Below, piece after piece: positions 34,329-45,706 of a stretch of 64,000 bases of DNA. Below the pieces are notes generated by a model, which worked only from the letters and a program-made list of their open reading frames with translations, made no database searches and was not told the DNA's origin. The position numbers and the translations under genes were made by a program. The number at the start of each line of letters is the position of its first letter. Position 1 is the first letter of the stretch. Source of the stretch: Nemophila menziesii (lineage: Eukaryota; Streptophyta; Magnoliopsida; Boraginales; Hydrophyllaceae); assembly GCA_029959085.1 (NCBI GenBank), contig JARWIR010000039.1, positions 3,348,001 through 3,412,000 of the forward strand, written 5' to 3'.

Positions 34329-34839
34329 AGCGCCTAGATGGCTAAGTGGCCTATTAATCAGAATATAGGCGGTTTTACCTGGGCGGTTTTTGTATTATTT
34401 TACATCAAATATATATTATTAATACATTGGATTGGCTATTATTTATATTTTAATATACTTAAAGTAGATCAATTTAACATAAATAATATATGTTTAACTA
34501 AATAATTCATTACTATTAACCTAAAACATGACCAACTCGAGAAATCTAGACTTGACATTTGAGAAATCATTCACTCTTCTTTTTCTCACGTGTTTAAACT
34601 CTAACCAAAGTTGTTTTTTCGTTATTTTTTTATTATGTCTTGGGTTGAATTAGATTGAATTAGTTTTTTATTGGCTTGCATGCTAGGTAGTATTCGGTTT
34701 AGGGGGCCATTAATCTGATTGGGTAGATTATTAATTAGATTATTCGTAGACGAACCTTCGAGCCACCTTCGAGAGAAATTCTAGGCTGATCGCACTTTAA
34801 AACGCCTAGGCGGCCTTGTTTAATAACACTGGAATAATC

Positions 34840-35298
34840 TCACCCGAGGACTCTAGTAAGAGTGAGGAAGCCTTCTAAGCTACCTTGGCGGGAGTTAGAA
34901 GGAAATTAGAATCCCAATTAGCATACGACCCAATTAACCTTTATAACTAAAAATAATCATTGTCAAGATAGGGGGTTACTAGCAAACTCGAGCCATACTC
35001 TCATATCATTCTTCGTAGTTTATTTATTGATTTATTAGTTAATTAATTAGTTTACTTTTAATAGCATATTAGGTATAAATAAAACCAAAAAAATATTCAG
35101 TTTTATTTATATTTTTAGTAACAGCAACAGAATCATCTACACTCTAAGAACACGAGCTTACGGTAGCTACTTTAGTCCATGTGGAGAATGATATTATTAT
35201 TTACTTTATTACTTGAAAACGACTCGTACACTTACGTGGAGGGATCTCTCGAGGTGTTGATTTATTAGATTAATTTTATCACACCTTGGGAGACGACA
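34840..35298 (+). mobile_element. Second LTR of the complex, right part
   Basis: It continues the LTR interrupted at 30312 and ends ...GGGAGACGACA. It is followed by the primer-binding site, so this LTR served as the 5' LTR of the gag-protease element downstream. Confidence 0.7.
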
Positions 35299-35304
35299 AG
35301 TTTT

Positions 35305-35323
35305 TGGCGGTGATGTAGGGGAC
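35305..35323 (+). promoter_or_regulatory. Degenerate primer-binding site (tRNA-Asp type)
   Basis: TGGCGGTGATGTAGGGGAC has the start and end of the site complementary to the 3' end of plant tRNA-Asp, but a mutated centre. The intact form is at 49457-49475. It lies a few bases after the LTR end. Confidence 0.6.
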
Positions 35324-35509
35324 TATTTTGTTAATTGTAGTGGTTTTGTTTAGTGTAGTAGAGTTAGTTGTATTCAGTTTTACGCTTGTTTTTTATCTCC
35401 TTTACATATTCTTAGGTTTAGTGTATGTTCTCGGGACCCAATAATTTACTTCGAGCTAAAAAAATGTGAGAGATAAAGAAAGAAGCAAGAAGTTAAGGCA
35501 AATTCGAAT

Positions 35510-37208
35510 GTGATCGTGAATGTAGAAGCTAACAGAAATCTGCTCCCTAGAGTAAAGGATGTACCACCTGAGGAAAATATAATCAATCCAAATCAAGCTC
35601 TCCAAGGAGGTCAACCACCGTTAGGAGGTAATGATAATGGAGAAGTTCCACCTAACATTACGAACGATTCACGTAGAGAACAAAGTCTTCCTGGACAAGG
35701 AAGCCAATTTTGTGTTCAACCATTAGGGATTCTCCCTCCAGTTATTCAAGCTGCTCGATTTTAGCCCAATCTGTGTATGTTGAATCAATTCATGAGTTAT
35801 GGTAACTACAAAACCGCACATCCAGATTCAGACCAGTCTTTCAGAAGTTTATGAAGATTTGTGATGCCTACATAACTCAAGGTATCACTCGCGAACAAAT
35901 GTATTACTTCATGTTTCGGTTTTTCATGACCAGAGGAGTGAGTGACTGGATGGATTGTCAACCACCATAATCAATTATGTCATGGGATGAACTGCAAGCA
36001 AAATTCCTTGATCAGTAATATCCATAGAGCATGAGGATGAAGGATAAAGTGGTACTTTCTAATTTCTGCCAAGACGATGGAGGAAGTGTAGAAGATACAT
36101 TGACAGGATTTCAACAAAGGTTAGCTAAATGTCCATTTCATGGTTGTAACCCTAAATTTCAATTGGAATTTTTTCTAAGGACTCGGCCGGAGTTCACGAT
36201 TGAGGGTAGATAACCTTGGAAGGAGTGGTTCTGTGTCCATGGATCTGAATGAAGCGTCGTTAGGTTGGAGAAGATTGTAGAAACTGGGAGAAGTTGGCCA
36301 CCGTCGCAAGCTCCTATTATAGATTCAAAGTTTTGTTTGTTAAGATATCAAATGAAGCAGTTTGCACTAGTTGTGAAAGAAGGTCTTAAAGGGAGACAGT
36401 CTGAGTTGAAGTTAGTTCAAGAGGCACAAGGATGTCCGCATTATGGAGTGAATAATCAAATTTGCAAAGATTGTCAAGGTAATCTAGAGTCCGTATTTTG
36501 TATGTCAAATCGAGGAAATTACTGATCGGTAATCAGGGGAATCAACATGGGAATCGCAATCATCTGGTCCTTCAATGATCAAATCTGCATGAAGTCGTGA
36601 ATCAAGATAATTTGTATCAACCACGACCTCAAAATAGCGACTTCCAGCCAAGGTCCGAAAATCAGTATCAAGGGGGACAAAGGCTATGATACTCAAGCTC
36701 CACTACCGAATCATGATTATGATTCTTATGTTGATAGTCTTGAGAAAAAATCACTTCCTTCGCATCCACAAGAAGGCTCCACTAATGAGATTCAACAAAC
36801 GTTGCAATCTTTCATAGCAATGATGCAAGAGAAAACTAAAGCTAACAACGAGAGGTTCAACAAGCATTCTGCTGCATTGAAGATTTTAGGGAATCAAGTC
36901 TCCCAGATAAACAACCATCTCAAAACCTTCCACGAGCTTCTTCTATGCAAATTGGCCAAAAAACAGTGAAGGCTATACAAACCAGTGATAGAAATAATAG
37001 ATTTGAGTCATGTAAGGCGATTATCCTTCAAGCTGAGAAAATTGTGGAATCGCCACAAGTTGCATCTAATGTAGTGGAGATCCCAAAGAAGATAGAGCCA
37101 ACCAAGCTAAACTTAGATGAGGTGATTGTTGACGATTGGGTTTCAGAAGTTGATGTTGAGAAGCCAAGAGAGGTAATTATTGCACCGAGGGTGCACGAGA
37201 AGAGTTGA
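35510..37208 (+). pseudogene. Athila-like gag, multiple stops
   Basis: Shares its N-terminal part with the gag at 49659 (PGQGSQFCVQPLGILPPVI against PGLGAPFRVQPLGYRPPEI), then MKICDAYITQGITREQMY, WDELQAKFLDQ, GFQQRLAKCPFHGCNP and ETGRSWPPSQAPI, the order of a retrotransposon gag capsid domain. The zinc knuckle (about 36430-36475) is degenerate: CPHYGVNNQICKDC keeps only part of the Cys and His ligands. Gag would form the particle and bind element RNA. At least three stops and several frame changes disable it. Confidence 0.8.
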
Positions 37209-37239
37209 GAGAAATCATCTTCACCACACATCTGTTTAC

Positions 37240-38175
37240 CATTATCGTATCCACTGAGAATTACTTATCCAATTGGTGATACCGAGTATAAGAAGTTTGT
37301 AGAGATGGAGAGGCAAGGAAATATCATCGTCCCAGTACTCAAAACTGTCGAGAAGGAGTCGGACCATAAATTATCCTTCAAGGTGACACTCTTCATAAAG
37401 AATAAGATAACTAAGCATGAAACTCTGGTTCTAAATAAAGGGGTATCAACGTGAGAGAAGTAGAAGCTACAACCAAAGCTTTAAGATCATGTAGGTTTTA
37501 ACCTCCCAATCACGATAGGTGGTACCTTTGAAGCAAAGGTGATGTGTGACTTAGGTTCGAGTGTCAATCTCATGCCCAAGAGTGTGTTTGAGAAGGTGGG
37601 AATTTGGAGACGCAAAACCAGCATCCTTCATCTTACAATTGTCTAATAGTACACAACAAATATGTGGGGAAACATCGAGGATGTACTTGTCTATATAGGT
37701 AATCTAGCTATTCCCACTGATTTTGTTATTCTTGATCATGTTGCAGATCATAGCGTCCCATTCATACTTGGGCATCCAATCCTAGCCACGTGCCACACAA
37801 TAATCGATGTTAATGAGGTAACCGTGAGCCTATGCATTGAAGATGAATCCAAACATTCTATGTTTTGGGAAAAAGGTACAAGACGAAGTCATGCGAGTTC
37901 CCCAACAATCTGAGTTATAACTAAAGAGGCAAAAGTTGAGATACCTCAAGAAACCGTGAAGAAGAAAGAAGAAGATGAGTTTGGGGTAGGCGCCGAGGTC
38001 ACATGGAAATCTCCCAAACCCGAGAATAGACCATGGGGATAAAAGAATTCTTGTATGAGGGCCTTCGTAGTCACTTGAGTCATTTCGGAAAAGATGAATG
38101 AGGTACATGCGAAGAAAGGTTGCAAGTTCCGATTGGTATATGTGAATAGCCTCGCCCACTGATGGGGAGGCTACA
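37240..38175 (+). pseudogene. Athila-like protease joined to the integrase C-terminal end
   Basis: The protease core reads EAKVMCDLGSSVNLMPKSVF (about 37530-37590), with an intact D-L-G-S-S aspartic active site, followed by the second half (IPTDFVILDHVADHSVPFIL, 37695-37760). Then, after about 0.2 kb, the frame reads EVTWKSPKPENRP (about 37998) and ends with WGGYIKN (about 38165), which is the integrase tail seen at 52200-52400. RT, RNase H and the integrase catalytic core are missing. Stops occur throughout. Confidence 0.75.
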
Positions 38176-38179
38176 TAAA

Positions 38180-38688
38180 GAATAAGTGACGAGGTAACAA
38201 TGTCAAACTTTGAACAATGTAAACTAAAAGTGCTTACAGGAGACAACCCGCAATTTTTAAAGTTTTATGCATTTTATTTTCGTTTGAGTAGTGTAAAGTA
38301 GTTAATTTTGAATGTTTTGGTGTATAATATGTTAATTGAGAATGGAATTAGTGTTTTTGATGTGTAGGTATTACAAAATTTGAATATTGTGTGAAATCGA
38401 GGAGATCGTCGACATGGGTAAATGTTTTATTGCATTTTGAGGTGTTGGTCAAGAGGTTTTAAGGTACACCGCAACTTCCCGTGGTGCACTGTACCAGCCC
38501 TATCGTCACGACGGGTCCCTATTTAATTACGAATATCGTATGGGAGCCTAGAGAAAGTGTTAGTTGCAGCACCCATGCGGTATACATCATGAAGAGATAG
38601 GTGAAATACTGTATCGAGAGAGGAAATGTTGTAACCTATTCCTTTATTTGGATTATAAGGGATTGCAGGGAAAAGGTTAGTAAGGTAT

Positions 38689-38690
<2 letters not shown>
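38180..38690 (+). other. Athila-like post-pol spacer with GGTACACCGC motif; element then truncated
   Basis: Contains GGAGACAACCCGCAA (38240), the counterpart of GGGAGATAACCCGCAA at 52457, and AGGTACACCGCA at 38462 with GCGGTATAC at 38578. The 3' ORF expected next is missing: the element breaks at the microsatellite. Confidence 0.65.

Positions 38691-38692
<2 letters not shown>

Positions 38693-38750
<58 letters not shown>
38693..38750. repeat. (AT)n microsatellite followed by (GTAT)n
   Basis: About 23 AT units and then three GTAT units. It marks the point where recognisable retroelement sequence stops. Confidence 0.95.
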
Positions 38751-38920
38751 AAGCCTTACGATTCAGTGGTATTTGGAGGAAGGAATTCTTTTATTGTGGT
38801 GTAATGTCTAAATCACCCTTATTTTGTTATCTATGAAATTTTTTAATATAGGTATATGAGTCATTTAATAATAAAATAATCTCTTTCTCTCATTATTCTT
38901 TTAATCCAAACACTATATAC

Positions 38921-39808
38921 TATGGGTGGAAATCGGATCCAAAATTTCCGATTTCCGACTTTTTCAATCCGAAAATTCCGATTTCGGAACAGATTTTAAG
39001 GTTCTGAAATCCCTAAATTCCGATTTCCGATTTTTCAGATCGGAATTGGAACTACATATAAATTTCCGAAATTTCTGGGTTTTCCGATTCGATTTTATTT
39101 CTGAATTATATGTCGATTTTTATTTCCGACTTTACATTCTATATATTAAATAAATAATAAGTGTTAAGATAAAAGAAAAAATTAGACAACCGAAATATTG
39201 AAAATTTCAGAACAAAGAAAGAAAAGAAAAGGTCAACGTTGAATTAGAATGAAATATTCATATATTGATTTAAGTATAATTACAGTCGTGATGTTTATTA
39301 TATTTTTTTTAAAATCCAACTGTGGCCATTTTATAACTGTTGTAAGCAGTGATTAAGTATATGAGAAGGGAATGGTAGATAAATTTTGTGGGTCTATAAT
39401 TTGCTTGGAATGAGAGTATTAAACATATGAAAAAAAGACGATTGGAATGAGAAATATGAATTTTTTTTTTAACTTTTTGAAATTTTTTGCAATAAAATAT
39501 CAATTTGAATTGTTTTTATTTTTATATAATTAAAAAAAATATGTTAATATAACATAGTTTCAATTTTCAACCACTAGTTCCGTAATTCCAAATCAAAAGT
39601 TTCGAAATTCCGAACCCAAAATTTTGAAATTTCCGAACGAAATGTTTCGAAATTTTCGGTAAATTCCGAAATTCCGAATTCGGGACTGTTTTTTCCAGTT
39701 CCAACAAAATTGTATAGAAATTGGAATGGAAAAAATCTATTTAAAAAAAAATTAAAATTTTTCTGAAAAACCCTATTTTCTATCCGTTTTTTCTGATTTC
39801 CACCCCTA
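38921..39808. mobile_element. hAT-like non-autonomous transposon
   Basis: Inverted ends TATGGGTGGAAATCGGAT and TAGGGGTGGAAATCAG, rich in AATTCCGATTTCCGA subterminal motifs, with an 8-bp target duplication CTATATAC/CTATATAT (38913-38920, 39809-39816; one mismatch). Same family as 3599-4677. No transposase frame: 38926-39153 is open only because of the repeated CCGATTTC motif. Confidence 0.8.
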
Positions 39809-39816
39809 CTATATAT

Positions 39817-40861
39817 ACATATAATTTTTTGATAAAATCCTTCCTTTTCTTTAATTAATAAAAAACTTAAATGCTCCTTTTTTTATTATACTCTCCTTAC
39901 ATTTATTTTACTAAATAAATCCTCCATAATCCAAACATATCCTAAATTAACCTATTTGCTATACCGTCACTCCCTCCTTTTCCAATGAATCATGATGCAC
40001 ATTACATCAAACCAATTATGTATCTCATCTCGCCTTGAACAACGAATACAACCTTTGGTTCCTATCATAGCATACCCACTCGTAATCTTGACTTATTGCC
40101 ATGGAAGGCCCAAACCATGAAAAAAGTTAATACCTTCAACCATCTGCACTAAAATGAGCTACGAAACATCCTAACATCAACATAGTTTTTGTCAGAGTAA
40201 TATCTCTATCAATATGTAGCATGGGAGAGTATTCCATACTATAATCTTTTTTTCCTAAAATACCCTTTTATGATATATAATGAGAAAGGTAATGAGGCAA
40301 TGACTAACACACGAATAGCATATAAGAATTGTTTAAAATAGTTGGTATTATACTTACTAAATTATTAAATTAGTTTAGTTGTCTCGTATTATTTTAGTTT
40401 TCCCTTTTTTTTCTTTTACATTTTCTGGACAAATTTTATATTTCTTTCAAATAATTTCAAATAAGACATATATTTTTATCATAACCAGTCTAAATTTAAA
40501 AAAAAAAACCAAATGCATATTAAGAATAATAAATAATAAATGATTTTTGGGATAAAAAATTATAATATTACAATTTATATCCTTTATTTGTTAGAATTAT
40601 GACCTAGCCCGGATCGTTTTGTAATAAATTAACACAAGTGTTCCATGTACACGATAATAGTTACCCCTACAATATTTATTATAGGAATTGTTTCCTTGAA
40701 TCTATGGCAAACTTTTATGATTATGGTATTCATTTACATAATAGAAAAGCAGATCCTTGATTAAGTTACAAACTAGATATCATGAGGTGTTATGATAATG
40801 AGAATGTAGCTCACATGACTTTATCTATACTTGTTCGTAATCATAAGATCATCGAGCTAGG
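39817..40861. other. Non-coding AT-rich sequence
   Basis: No gene, RNA or repeat structure that I can name. Confidence 0.5.
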
Positions 40862-40869
40862 ACCTCGAT

Positions 40870-41845
40870 TCAGGGTGTCTAACAGACCGGTTCGGTCTGT
40901 TTCCACTGTGATAAATCGTGAGGTCTGAATTGGTAAGAAGAACCGGGTAACCGGTTACGGTCCGGTTTCGGACCGGTTTCAACCGGTTTCTTATATTTTT
41001 TTCAAAAGTGCGAAAGTAAAACATGGTTTGATCAGGACTCCTGCACATGGAATTGATTCACTAATATATTTCAAATTGCATCCATTTTCTAGTTGGGATC
41101 GGACTAGATTAGATAAGAGCCTGTTCGTAATGTATCTGATGGTGGGTTCATAATTCATATGAGATAAATATGAAAATTACTTGTACAATTCATATTCTCT
41201 TGAAAAGCATCACAATTTTTAGCTTTACAAAATTAGAAATTCAACAAATTACAGGATGGAATGTTATTTTCTAATCATATCCATAAGTGGTTAAAACTTT
41301 GTTCATTAGGAAACCTAAACTTAGAAGAAAGAAGAAAGAACCAACATCAATAGAGAAGATTACCTATTATACAACACACCATCACCACCATAGATTTAAC
41401 TAATTTCAGAAGATTACACAGATGGATATAACTAGCTTCATAAGATTACATATAATACAACACACCACCACCACCATCATAAGTTACAGAACCAACATCG
41501 ATGCTTAGTGAAGCAATCTTAGATAAGAGATTAGAGAATGGAAAGTATAAGAGGGGTAATAGATTGGGGGCGGTGGGTTTGGTGAAGTGAACAGAGACGC
41601 TTCCGACGAGATAGAAGGGAGGCGGTGAAGAGTTAAAGATGTAAATGAGAAATAAAAAAAATTACATATAAAGGGTTAGCGGTCCGTTCCGGTCCGGACC
41701 GACCCTAACTATTGATTTTTTTAGCAAGAACCGAACCCTTAAGCCTATAGGCGGTCCGGTCTGGTTCTCCCTTGTAGCGTCGGTTCGTGTCAGTCTGGCG
41801 CACCGTCCGGTCCGGTCCGTAGGACCGATCCGATAGTCACCCTGA
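40870..41845. mobile_element. hAT-like non-autonomous transposon with GGTCCG-rich ends
   Basis: Inverted ends TCAGGGTGtCTA and TCAGGGTGACTA, followed on each side by many CCGGTT/GGTCCG motifs (40880-40990, 41675-41830). An 8-bp duplication ACCTCGAT/ACCTAGAT (40862-40869, 41846-41853; one mismatch) flanks it. The interior has a diverged local duplication around ACAACACACCATCACCACC (41370 and 41458). No transposase. Confidence 0.78.
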
Positions 41846-41853
41846 ACCTAGAT

Positions 41854-43789
41854 GATTTGGTTAGATTAATATGTAGCTAACGAGTATTTATTGGATAAAT
41901 ATTGGTAGTTCTCGTTTACCGGGTTAGGTGCATAGATAATGCACATAGAGATGTGATTATCGAACTGACTAAAACTAGAGATTCCTAATGGTTAAAGAGC
42001 TTTTTCAACGACAAAGAGAATAGAACTTCTTAGCACCTTTGCTTCAGCTTCAAGACTAGTGTTGGCATTGAGCTCCAAAGCAAAGCCAATGATGATTTTG
42101 CCTTCCCAATCACATATGGCAGCGGTAATGGTTTATTTCCCTAACTTCAGAGTAGCATAATGGATAAGTTGTAACTTTATACAAAATTAATTTATAAAAG
42201 CCAGATTGATTACCAGATGTAATTTATTTATTTATATTTGTAATTAGTTGTAAATTTATAAAAGAAATTAATGGAAGCGGTAGTGTGGTAAGTAGCGGTG
42301 GCCGACTATTAATATGAAAGGAAAATTAAATAAATAAATATTATATTATGATATTATGTAATAAAATTAAAAATAAATAATTAAAATGCCGGGGTAATTG
42401 TAGTATAATTTCAAATAGATAATTTTTTTTTAACTTGTGATTAAATATAAAATAAAAACCTACTTCATAATAATTAGACCAAAGAATATAAATTTATTAT
42501 AAAAGAGATATTATCTTTATTATAAGATAATTATATACATATATTTTTTATAATTAAAGATACATTTTTATATAATTTCATTTTTTATACATACATATAA
42601 TAGATTATTTGAGAAAAAAAGTAAAATTTAATTTTATAATATTTTAGAATATATATATATATATATGAAAAGGAATTATATACACCGCTTACATTATATA
42701 TTACTACTTTTTAACTTAAAATAAATTCTTTTAACTTAAAGTAATACATATTTTATAATTTATTTTTTTTTTGAACAAGAATGAACTTTATATTATATAT
42801 TAAAGAATAAGGCTAGTATAGTAAATTAGCTAAAAAGATAAAATCTCTTGCCATGTGTCCATTTCTTAATGAGAGAGCTATTGAATCACTTTTTCATAAC
42901 ATATATGTTTATCGTATGAAATAATTTTTCATAGGATAGATGAAAAAACATGAAAAATATACAAAAATAAGAAGCACCTGGTAAGAGGAGAGAAGATTTC
43001 ACTTAAAGGGAGCAAAAGGGCACTTTTTATCTTTTGTTGAAAAAAAAGACTTAACTAGGATAAAAATATTGAATCGTTGATTAATATAAATAGTATATAT
43101 AATAATAAAAATGTGACATACGTGATAACTATCATTACTAACTAACAAATAATTCTTAAACTCCAACAACTAACCAAACTTTTCAAAACTCATACAACAA
43201 GAAAACGACAATGTTATCTGGCTTGTAGCGCATCTTTCACTTTGGATAGGAAGACATATGCATCATATTCGTCGTCATCAATAGCCGTGGAGTCATTGTT
43301 CGAAATAAGGTAAAATGTTTCAAAGCTAGATTTACCATGGATGGAGAAACATTGACCCTTCTAAATACAATGAAAATGGTGGCAAAGAAGAACATTTCGA
43401 GTAAAATATTTTACTCAAATAATCTTGACGTTAAACATGGTATTTGAAACATGTTGTACTTACTGGATCATTCAACCTATCATTTATGAGATTCATCAGT
43501 GGTTGAAGGATTTCCCAATATGGAGATTTCATATATCAACATGTCATACTGAGATTTTTGATAAGTGCGCTAGACATAAATTTGATCCATAATGTTGGAC
43601 TGATAAGTCATTTTACAATATTTATCAACCCTTTCAAACTTGTATAAATATAGAGGTATAGGTTGATGACTCATTGCTTGTATTGGTAACTCCAAACCTT
43701 TCAATTTAATTTTCATTTTAAAAAATTACTAACAAAAATATATATCTTTACTTCTTTCTCTCCTAACCTCCTTTGATTGAAAAAAAACA
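41854..43789. other. AT-rich intergenic sequence
   Basis: No complete gene. Contains short AT-runs (42650-42666) and a poly-T start followed by GAACAAGAATGAACTTTA (42764-42788), which looks like the reversed 3' end of a retroposon. A small minus-strand frame at 43214-43308 is listed separately. Confidence 0.5.
43214..43308 (-). pseudogene. Possible fragment of a SIN3-like PAH domain
   Basis: The minus-strand frame encodes a DEYDAYVFLSKVKDALQAR segment and stops. The DAYxFLxKVKDxxQ pattern resembles the first helix of the paired amphipathic helix domain of plant SIN3-like corepressors. Only about 30 residues align by eye and no further exons were recognised. It may be chance. Confidence 0.22.
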
Positions 43790-44059
43790 CCCAAGTTACA
43801 GATTATGAAACTCTTCCAATTTTCTTCCTCTCCTCTCTCCTTTCTCTTCCAAAACACAGCTTCCTTCAAGTCCTAAGATCTTGATCTTTATAATTTTATC
43901 GATTGTGTATCCATTACGGTCTATCTCCGAGTCCTCTTCATTATTTTCTCTTTATGGTTTCCTCACTTCGCCTTGATTTCCACCTCCTGAACTTCTTTTC
44001 CTTCCTTCTAAAAACCTCTTTCAGTAACTCTCTATTTTTCTCTAGTTAAAAAACAAAGC

Positions 44060-45279
44060 TATGAATTTCTATGATGCTTCATACCCACTAGCAAAAAACA
44101 ATGAGCTTGTTATCACACCTGATCAAGACTCAAAATACAGAACTATTAATGAGCCATAACTTGTAGCAGATCTGCTAGTTCAAGAGAAAGTGAACTTCAC
44201 ATTCATCAAAAACTATATAAACAAGTACTTGGCACTTACTCATCCAGAAGAAGCAGAAAATCTTAGCTCAAATGAGTGATTATCAAGTTTGGTTGCAAAG
44301 AAGACAAAAGTATAGTTGGGGAACACCGACCATGGACTATAATGGGAGGGCATCTCGCTATAAATCAACACAATGTAAATAGAGTGAATGAAATCAAGAA
44401 CACCACTATGGATTCAACTTGCTGGTATACATACTAACTTACTTACTATAATTTGCGTAGAGAAATTACAAAGTTATTCTGGCCAAGTTCACAAAATTGA
44501 ATGACCTGATACACTTGATACTGATTAGAGCTCAATACGAGAATTTGGGTTGATCCGGACTTGGCAAATCCGTTAATACCCGGAATCAAATTCTGGTAAA
44601 ATGAGAATACTCTAGCTTGGATCAATTTTAGTTATGAGAACATAGGCCGAGTGTGCTATGGATGTGGTCTATCTGGACATGAAAAAACTAGTTGCAAGAA
44701 TACTAAGGTTTTGTCCAAATACGGGAGCTGGATCAAGCTCTCAACCAATGAACCTTCACAGTCAACCTTAGCCTTCAAAGAGAAGGAGGAATCAAAATCT
44801 CCAAGGTTTTCTAACGGCGCAAAGAAATCTGTTAAGCGTAGTTGTAACGTTAAACCCATGATGCTAAACACGGTGTTAATTAGCCAACCCGGTAACGGAG
44901 AGGGTCACGTCATGAAAAGTATTAACGATGTTTTTTAATTTACCAGTTCTATGTGTAGTGATGTTGCTAAGAGAAAAAGCGCACAAAATTTAAAAATGAA
45001 GGACATGAGTGGGAGAAGGTACATCGGTAGTGGAGGCAAACAAAATGAAATTGAAGATAAAAACAAAAGATTGAAAGAAAAAGAAAACAGCTTTGCCAAG
45101 CTGGCAAATATTATGGTTAAAAATTTCCACAACTACGTGTAGAAGACCTAAAGTTTGGCATTTACCCCATCCCAAGCCCAAGTGACCTTAATAAACCCCT
45201 TCCAGTCTCAAGCCCAAATTATTTATCTAATTCAGCCCAAAACATTCTAACCACAACTATACAACATGTCAGCCAAATC
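44060..45279 (+). pseudogene. LINE ORF1 with intact CCHC knuckle
   Basis: It starts with ATG at 44060 after a pyrimidine-rich leader. Frames shift several times. At 44636-44695 it reads YENIGRVCYGCGLSGHEKTSC, a perfect C-x2-C-x4-H-x4-C zinc knuckle, preceded by the AWINFSYENI(G/P) lead-in typical of plant LINE ORF1 proteins. A Ser/Lys/Asn-rich tail follows. ORF1 proteins coat LINE RNA. The tail is interrupted by the MITE at 45280 and resumes at 45568 (frame 45543-45731) until the solo LTR. Confidence 0.75.
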
Positions 45280-45567
45280 CAGGGCGCCGGCCCTGACATT
45301 TTGGGGGCCCTAAGCGAACTCATAAAATGGGGCCCTCTATATAAATAAACATATTATTACTATTAACGTGGTTTAAACTCTAGACCTCATAAACGAGAAC
45401 ATGCCACATTACCACCAAACTAACAACACTACTTTTATATAATTATTTAAATCGGGGATATATATATACACACATAATATATTTTGATGATCGGGGGCCC
45501 CTAAAAACGTCATAAATCGGAGGCCCTAAGCGGCCGCGTCTTTTGCTTCACTACAGGACCGGCCTTG
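45280..45567. mobile_element. hAT MITE, perfect 8-bp target duplication
   Basis: 288 bp, ends CAGGGCGCCGGCCCTGAC and CAAGGCCGGTCCTGTAG (reversed), with GGGGGCCC motifs near both ends. Target duplication GCCAAATC at 45272-45279 and 45568-45575. Non-coding. Confidence 0.88.
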
Positions 45568-45706
45568 GCCAAATCCTTTCTTTTCTTTACGCTAAGTCAC
45601 CCAACTCATCTCACTCTATCATAACATCAAATTCATCAATCCCTAACACCTCTTCTTCTCTGACTCACCAAACACCATTGGAGATTCTCCTCTTTGATGG
45701 AATCAC

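Larger units (their letters stand above)
30313..34831. mobile_element. hAT-like transposon split by an Athila-like element
   Basis: Left end CATGGTTCTAAAAGGCGC (30313) and right end, reversed, CAGTGTTATTAAACAAGGC (34831) are imperfect inverted repeats with GGCGC-rich subterminal motifs. A perfect 8-bp duplication GAATAATC flanks it (30305-30312, 34832-34839). Without the LTR element at 30367-34333 the transposon is about 550 bp and non-coding. An 8-bp duplication is characteristic of hAT elements. Confidence 0.85.

Noticed and set aside
37830..38246. 138-codon minus-strand frame
   Set aside because: Antisense to the protease and integrase-tail remnant; no homologous frame preserved in the related copy at 52000-52450.
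38926..39153. 75-codon frame with repeated SDFRF-like residues
   Set aside because: It lies in hAT subterminal repeats; the periodicity is that of the CCGATTTC DNA motif.
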